From Bacillota bacterium (lineage in GTDB: Bacteria > Bacillota > UBA4882 > UBA8346), in assembly GCA_023394955.1 (NCBI GenBank), contig JAEWZY010000081.1:1-56710 (forward strand): a DNA stretch of 56,710 bases, written 5' to 3'. The notes below the pieces were generated by a model. The model was not told the origin of the DNA. It ran no database searches and saw only the letters and a program-made list of their open reading frames with translations. Made by a program: the position numbers and the translations under genes. This document shows, one piece after another, positions 52,660 through 56,710 of the stretch. Within the stretch, counting starts at the first letter, position 1, and each line of letters begins with the position of its first letter.

Positions 52660-53358
52660 TTACTCTAGTACGCCCAACTCTTCAAGATGCTCAAAAACCT
52701 CTTGTTTGGAGTCGATTATGTTTTTAACAACAACCTGGTACGCCAATTCCTCATCCCCGGATTTGATGGCTTCGATAATTTTTTTATGTCTTGCACGGGA
52801 ATTATCCATCCATTCTTTACCATACTGTACGCCAATCCGTGAAGCGCTTCTAGCTTGCTTAATCTGAACCCAGTTGGAATAAATCAGATTATTAAGAACC
52901 TGATTAGCGGTTATACTGAAAATTGTACGATGAAACTCGCCATCCAATTTCTCCCCGGTTTTGATATCCCCATTTTGCAGAACATCGTAATGACGGTGGG
53001 CCATTTCTTCAATTGTCGCAATAAACTCAGGGGTGGCTTTCTTGATTACGATCCGAATCGCGGACCCCTCTAAAATTTCACGTACTGAATAGAGCTCTTC
53101 AAGCAACTTCTTGGATAATGGCCGGACAATGATACCACGTCTCGGTACATTTACGACTAAGCCCATATTTAACAACCGTTGAAAAGCATCACGAACCGGT
53201 ACCCGAGATACTCCGAACATATGGGCGATATCTTCCTGGGGCAGTTGTTGACCCGGCTTAAGTTCAGCGGAATAAATCATTTCAGCTAGGCTTTCCGCGA
53301 TAACCTCTCCTACATGTTTGATATCATTGACTCTTGAGATAAGATTTACCGTATCCAT
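52660..53358 (-). CDS. GntR-family regulator with FCD domain (cluster regulator)
   Basis: 232 aa: winged helix (ESLAEMIYSAELKPGQQLPQ, FGVSRVPVRDAFQRLL, VPRRGIIVRPL) and an FCD domain with the metal-binding set (KLDGEFHRTIFSITANQ, then ARHKKIIEAIKSG). It is the first gene of the minus-strand catabolic cluster. GTATAC sites before this gene, the dehydrogenase genes and the racemase-like gene suggest it controls all three and itself. The ligand is probably the imported acid or a pathway intermediate. AGGAGACGG precedes the ATG. Confidence 0.92.
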   Translation of the reverse strand: MDTVNLISRVNDIKHVGEVIAESLAEMIYSAELKPGQQLPQEDIAHMFGVSRVPVRDAFQRLLNMGLVVNVPRRGIIVRPLSKKLLEELYSVREILEGSAIRIVIKKATPEFIATIEEMAHRHYDVLQNGDIKTGEKLDGEFHRTIFSITANQVLNNLIYSNWVQIKQARSASRIGVQYGKEWMDNSRARHKKIIEAIKSGDEELAYQVVVKNIIDSKQEVFEHLEELGVLE

Positions 53359-53563
53359 TTACCGTCTCCTATGTATTACCCTTATACTGTATGCAATCGA
53401 ATCTACTTTAGTATAGAATCGGTTTGCAAATCTGTCAAGCATGGCGATAATTGGATACAAGTTTACTTTAAAAAACTCAATTCAAATAATATTAAACAAT
53501 AAGCTAAAAACGCCAATTACCATCTTGAGCAGGATTATTTTTTAGATAAGTCACCCACTTTCA

Positions 53564-53592
53564 TTTTTGTGTATACGTTAATACGATATTAC
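53564..53592 (-). promoter_or_regulatory. GTATAC-type site upstream of the GntR gene
   Basis: GTATACGTTAATAC at 53571-53584, identical to 42479-42492. It lies about 210 bp before the GntR start, so autoregulation is likely if the promoter is near here. The remaining gap 53359-53563 shows no reading frame of note. Confidence 0.5.
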
Positions 53593-53655
53593 AATGTTCT
53601 TAAATTTAGTGTACTATATCTTAACAGTTAAAGTCAAGCAAATATTTTTTATCAA

Positions 53656-54000
53656 TCACTCCGGTAGAGAGTATAGATTTCGGCATAGCTGGGCCAGCCA
53701 GCTCCCCTCATAATCCTCCAAAAATAACTTCTTATCATACGGGAGCAACTTGGCGAGCGTCATAATATGGTGGGGTAGAATACCGACAAGCCGTTTACAA
53801 GTGGGAGCCGTTGATATAATGGAGAAAGATGGAAGGAATAGACCTACGCATTCTTTATTTTTCGGGGCTTCTACGAACAAATGGAGATTCGCCGGACAAG
53901 GGAAGTGGTCTACTTCTATTGGACGATCGACCCAGGAATAAGGCCTGATTCCGTTTTTCGCGAATTGTCCGGGCTGATTCAACAAACAGATATTCTTCAT
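53656..54000 (-). CDS. Unrecognised 114-aa protein
   Basis: The frame encodes a soluble protein rich in Pro, Cys and Leu: RPYSWVDRPIEVDHFPCPAN, then LFVEAPKNKECVGLFLPS and HIMTLAKLLPYDKKLFLEDY. It looks protein-like in this frame, unlike the opposite strand, but has no clear ribosome binding site before the ATG. It could be a fragment of a larger protein. No function assigned. Confidence 0.45.
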   Translation of the reverse strand: MKNICLLNQPGQFAKNGIRPYSWVDRPIEVDHFPCPANLHLFVEAPKNKECVGLFLPSFSIISTAPTCKRLVGILPHHIMTLAKLLPYDKKLFLEDYEGSWLAQLCRNLYSLPE

Positions 54001-54303
54001 TCCCGTTCTATTCGTCGGCCTGAATTTGAGAACAACAGCAGTTAGACCGAGGTTTTATGATGAGATATCTAATAAAAAAAGAGGGCACTCTCGCCAATGA
54101 CGGTCTTCCCTATTTTTTTATTACTTCTTTAACAAACCGGTTATCCGTTGATATTTATTCAGTAAACAATCCAATCAATACTGGCCTCTAAGACTTCAGC
54201 ATCGGTATGACCCTTTTCATCCCATAACTGTTGCATCCGGTTGCGGACAATTTTGATTTAGAACAGTTGTTTATGCAAGATAAATCGGCTTCGCAGCACT
54301 TCC
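54001..54303. other. Intergenic stretch without recognised gene
   Basis: No supported reading frame was found. Around 54073-54120 an A-rich run followed by GAGGG and a later CCCTATTTTTTTATT could form a loose, possibly bidirectional terminator. Nothing else stands out. Confidence 0.35.
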
Positions 54304-54328
54304 AAAAAAAGGGGTTCCCCCCTTTTTT
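54304..54328 (-). terminator. Rho-independent terminator after the 223-aa gene
   Basis: On the minus strand AAAAAAGGGG, loop GGAA, CCCCTTTTTTT. It is strong and overlaps the stop codon by two bases. Confidence 0.88.
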
Positions 54329-54998
54329 AGTCCATCACCCCCCAATTATACTCAATCTCCATCGCGCCTACCGCCTCAAGCTTTTCTTTCACCTGATCCT
54401 TCGAAGCTTCCCAGGAGCAACTCCCTTGCCATGGTGACAGCGGCGGCATGAAGTAAAGCTTCTCCTGATACCGGAACTTAAAACCGGCGCCAATCACGCA
54501 ACTCCCTCTATCGCCATAGATTAAAGCCTGTTCGATCCACCAGTTTGAAATCGCCCGCAATTCCTCCGGCGCTTCGGTATCCTGATAGATCCGGATCGGC
54601 TCTTCCCGGGGTTCCGGCTCATTGTCGCCAGCGGGGTCGCTATCATAAAACGACAGATTCCAAGCGTTGCCAAGCTCATAAAATAAACCAAACGGTTCCA
54701 CCACCATCCGAATTCCTTCATCCAAGACTTCCCAAAGTTTGGAGCCGGCATAGCCATTCAAAATGTCATACAACGGGCTGCCATCGAAGGATAGGGAAAC
54801 GGTATTTTCATTACAGTACTCAAAATAATCACGGGGATTTAATCCCTCCTCCACCACAAGCTTCCCGGTTTTACCGTCAACCCTGGCCCGCCTATTGTCG
54901 TAATAGAACAGCACCGCTTCCTCCGCTTCGAATGGTTTCAAAACCCCAATCAAACCGGCAACGATTTTTTCCTTGTCTTGACTTGTTAATTTAGACAT
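54327..54998 (-). CDS. Unrecognised 223-aa accessory protein
   Basis: Acidic soluble protein with many aromatic residues: EEAVLFYYDNRRARVDGKTGK near the start, GLFYELGNAWNLSFYDSD in the middle and YNWGVMD at the end. No family is recognised; the style recalls proteins carried by phages and conjugative elements. GGGGGAG precedes the ATG. Directly upstream is a copy of the ~245-bp hairpin-rich leader that also precedes the gene at 55675-56280, so the two genes share control. It has its own terminator and so is a single-gene unit. Confidence 0.65.
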   Translation of the reverse strand: MSKLTSQDKEKIVAGLIGVLKPFEAEEAVLFYYDNRRARVDGKTGKLVVEEGLNPRDYFEYCNENTVSLSFDGSPLYDILNGYAGSKLWEVLDEGIRMVVEPFGLFYELGNAWNLSFYDSDPAGDNEPEPREEPIRIYQDTEAPEELRAISNWWIEQALIYGDRGSCVIGAGFKFRYQEKLYFMPPLSPWQGSCSWEASKDQVKEKLEAVGAMEIEYNWGVMD

Positions 54999-55008
54999 TC
55001 TAAAACTC

Positions 55009-55255
55009 CCCCTTCAATTTTTTAGACCTCTTGGCGAGATCCTGATATTGAACCAGGGAGCATGTTTGGGACGGGACCCGTCAATGGCCAGGTCGCCCGC
55101 GACCGGTTCGACGGATAAAATGAATCAGCTTCACCGGAACCGCTTCTTTATGGTCGAAGGCCGTTTACGGGTGGACCAAACATGGTACGCGAGTTTTGGT
55201 CCGCAAGATTAACCCGGACAAAACTCGCGCAGTGGGAAGAGAGGAAGATAGACCC
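55009..55255. repeat. Structured leader element, copy 1
   Basis: About 245 bp, aligned end to end with 56291-56530 (copy 2). Copy 1 contains the hairpins CGCGAGTTTTGGTCCG (55188-55203) with CGGACAAAACTCGCG (55215-55229), GGTCG-CCCG-CGACC, and CGGTTC...GAACCG. It occupies the whole interval from the ribosome binding site of the 223-aa gene upward. Stems covary with copy 2. Function unknown: structured RNA, or a folded single-strand DNA promoter. Confidence 0.8.
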
Positions 55256-55419
55256 GGGGCGGCCAAAAAGTTTCGGCGGTTTTTTTGCCGTGACATTAGT
55301 GATTGATTTCCTTTAGAACCTGCCATTTGCCGAAAAAAAGCCTCGATCAGATCCCCCGGCAACAACAAGCTTTCTGAGCGGGGGCTTTGCTTGAGGTTCC
55401 CGATTATTCTTTTAATCTC

Positions 55420-55548
55420 TTAATAGACCATAAAATGTCCTTCACCGGCAAGTATCATCTCTGATTCTTGCCGGTTAGCTCTCAGAATTTCATCTATGAT
55501 TTGGTCACTCTTGCGGCCAACATTGGATGACGGAATAACGAGGCTCAT
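55420..55548 (-). CDS. Possible 42-aa protein
   Basis: ATG at 55548, stop at 55420. The peptide is helical and charged (GRKSDQIIDEILRANRQESE, then ILAGEGHFMVY). The frame is opened by a TGA four codons upstream, so only this start is possible, and its ribosome binding site is weak. Composition looks like real protein. It lies between leader copy 1 and the terminator of the next gene. No function assigned. Confidence 0.42.
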   Translation of the reverse strand: MSLVIPSSNVGRKSDQIIDEILRANRQESEMILAGEGHFMVY

Positions 55549-55647
55549 CGCAAGTGCTCAGTCATTCTCTGTTGGCTCGCCTGCGAAGCTCCATCCAGCA
55601 GGAAATAACGCTAGTATCACCAAAAAAATCGACCCCGTAATAATCCT

Positions 55648-55669
55648 AAAAAAAGGGGGTTTTACCCCC
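55648..55669 (-). terminator. Rho-independent terminator after the 201-aa gene
   Basis: On the minus strand GGGGG, loop TAAAA, CCCCC and seven T. Six nt after the stop codon. Confidence 0.9.
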
Positions 55670-55674
55670 TTCAA

Positions 55675-56280
55675 TCAGCCAACCAACAATTCAGCTTCTT
55701 CAATGCTGATTTTATAACCAACCCCGTAATTCAAAACCATGGCGCAAACCATTTTTCCATCAAACCAATGTTGGTCATCCCCATCGGTTGTAACCTCAAA
55801 CTCTTTGCCAAAATGATGCTTAAAGACGATCAAACAAGCTATCACCGCCAAATCATAGGGTTTAAACGCGGTTTTACAAAACGAAAAATACCTTCCCTGC
55901 TCCGGTCTTTCCCACTCCTGTGGGCGGTAAACTCTCGCAATCCGGAATGTTTCATGCGAACAATCTCCTCCGCAGCAACGGGTCATTAGAGTCGCCCCAC
56001 CAAACCATTCCCCGTTTTTCTCCGCTGAACCCGCAAAACCGCCGGCGTTCTCGGCAGGCCAGGCAATTCCGAAATCGCCGCGTTCATGCCCGCAATTCAC
56101 CCGACCGTTAAAGCAAATCTCTTCATCCGTAATTACCGGCGACCCGGTTCCATCCCAACCGGCGAGGTCCAACCCCCATTCCGCAAGATAGGCCAATACC
56201 TTCCGGCAATCGACAATCGCGGCTTCAAACTTCCCCTTCTCCAACTCCAACGGCCTTCTCCAATAATGTGTGTACCCCAT
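55675..56280 (-). CDS. Unrecognised 201-aa protein starting MGYTHYW
   Basis: Soluble protein starting MGYTHYWRRP, a start that I associate with uncharacterised proteins of phages and mobile elements. It has several Cys and His residues in the middle (RVNCGHERGDFGIAWPAEN, TRCCGGDCSHETF), which could bind metal, and a helical C-terminal part (FKPYDLAVIACLIVFKHHFG). AAAGGGGAG precedes the ATG. It is preceded by leader copy 2 and followed by its own terminator. Function unknown; given the ardC remnant elsewhere in the window an anti-defence role is conceivable. Confidence 0.7.
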   Translation of the reverse strand: MGYTHYWRRPLELEKGKFEAAIVDCRKVLAYLAEWGLDLAGWDGTGSPVITDEEICFNGRVNCGHERGDFGIAWPAENAGGFAGSAEKNGEWFGGATLMTRCCGGDCSHETFRIARVYRPQEWERPEQGRYFSFCKTAFKPYDLAVIACLIVFKHHFGKEFEVTTDGDDQHWFDGKMVCAMVLNYGVGYKISIEEAELLVG

Positions 56281-56290
56281 GGAACAACTC

Positions 56291-56530
56291 CCCTTTCGTT
56301 TTTTGGGCCTCTCGCGAGATCCCTATTGATGAAAAGGGAGCATTTTGGGGACAGGACCCGTCAATTGCTAGGGCACCAGCCCGGTTCGAAGGATAAAATG
56401 AAAAGACCACTCTGAACCGCTTCTTTATGTTCGAAAGCGATTTACGGGTGGCAAAAATGCTACGCGGGTTTTGGACCGCTAGCTTCATTCGGTCAAAACT
56501 CGCGCAGTGGAAAGAGAGGAAGATAGACCC
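56291..56530. repeat. Structured leader element, copy 2
   Basis: Matches copy 1 from the ribosome binding site region to the shared end GGAAGATAGACCC. Its long hairpin pairs CGCGGGTTTTGGACCG (56463-56478) with CGGTCAAAACTCGCG (56490-56504). Compared with copy 1, T-A pairs are replaced by A-T pairs, and a G-T wobble appears on the plus strand. A second stem changes from GGTCG/CGACC to GGGC/GCCC. Confidence 0.8.
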
Positions 56531-56537
56531 ACAACGA

Positions 56538-56574
56538 ACAAAAGGATTAATCCACGATGGATGAATCCTTTTGT
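56538..56574 (-). terminator. Hairpin upstream of leader copy 2
   Basis: On the minus strand AAAAGGATTCATCC pairs with GGATTAATCCTTTT with one internal mismatch, followed by GTT. It would end transcription coming from the next gene to the right, isolating the leader. Confidence 0.65.
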
Positions 56575-56710
56575 TTACCGCTGCAACTTTCCAACGGTCC
56601 GGCTGGGTGCCAGTAGCCGGTTGTCCAGTGGCAACCATAAAAGCAGCCCATACCATATATACATACCTCTCTTTAAAAATGGACATAAAAAAAACACCGC
56701 CGCTGCGATG
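56575..56710. other. Window end, unassigned
   Basis: A minus-strand frame is open here (YVYMVWAAFMVATGQPATGT), but it reads through the hairpin and the leader element, so I do not call it a gene. A short protein ending before the hairpin cannot be excluded. Confidence 0.3.

Noticed and set aside
53750..53941. 63-aa plus-strand frame opposite the 114-aa gene
   Set aside because: No ribosome binding site and less protein-like than the minus-strand frame.
55009..56530. CRISPR-like array
   Set aside because: There are only two long repeats about 1.3 kb apart separated by a gene; no short repeats with spacers are seen anywhere in the window.
56225..56686. 153-aa minus-strand frame at the window end
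   Set aside because: It crosses a terminator-like hairpin and the whole leader element and overlaps the MGYTHYW gene in another frame.

Overview
The window looks like an accessory-rich stretch of a chromosome from a low-to-mid GC Bacillota (clostridial, Negativicutes-like or Limnochordia-like). The signs are strong GGAGG-type ribosome binding sites, frequent TTG and GTG starts, and Firmicute-type families (Wadjet, DUF1537 kinase, FCD-type GntR, GlpX, TctABC). Species assignment is inference. Almost every gene lies on the minus strand.

Region 1 (1-9.9 kb): the right end of an IS66 element abuts a six-gene minus-strand operon. Four genes are a Wadjet plasmid/phage-defence locus (jetA-jetB-jetC-jetD). 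Continuing the same operon are a radical SAM/SPASM enzyme with an N-terminal RiPP-recognition-like domain and an overlapping 128-aa protein, whose stop codon is supplied by the IS66 end. A Wadjet locus joined to a peptide-maturase-like pair is the most unusual gene arrangement here.

Region 2 (9.9-24.9 kb): a 32-nt tRNA-Pro 3' end with its terminator marks an integration scar, followed by gene remnants and then a defence-type island. The island holds a four-TM protein, a degenerate HNH protein, DUF5677, Abi_C-like and DUF4365-like proteins, an unknown 312-aa protein, an IS110 element, a GIY-YIG protein with an overlapping partner, and a PD-(D/E)xK nuclease plus large SF2 helicase resembling Hachiman/AbpAB. 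A broken ardC antirestriction gene follows.

Region 3 (25-31.1 kb): an Rhs polymorphic-toxin locus. An Rhs protein with a C-terminal lytic transglycosylase domain is followed by a membrane-anchored candidate immunity protein, then an orphan Rhs C-terminal nuclease tip with a DUF4304 immunity protein. A divergent TetR gene shares two facing promoters and a 14-bp palindrome with rhs. Next come degraded fragments (HU, IS1182).

Region 4 (31.1-36.2 kb): a chemoreceptor and an Ldh_2-family dehydrogenase, partly duplicated around a secreted esterase.

Region 5 (36.2-53.4 kb): a catabolic cluster for small hydroxy/sugar acids, probably four-carbon (tetronate) acids. It encodes a TctABC importer, DUF1537 kinase, PdxA2-type dehydrogenase, class II aldolase-type decarboxylase, TIM-barrel isomerase, two Asp/Glu-racemase-fold proteins, two isocitrate/isopropylmalate-type dehydrogenases, split transketolase, GlpX and two FCD GntR regulators. 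A GTATAC-containing motif recurs at three control regions.

Region 6 (53.6-56.7 kb): accessory genes of unknown function. Two of them are each preceded by a copy of a ~245-bp hairpin-rich leader in which stems change by compensatory substitution, a good candidate for an undescribed structured element.

Several genes (rhs, MCP, Ldh_2, ardC, IS1182) are each broken by one missing base, mostly in homopolymers. This could be decay, phase variation or sequencing error.
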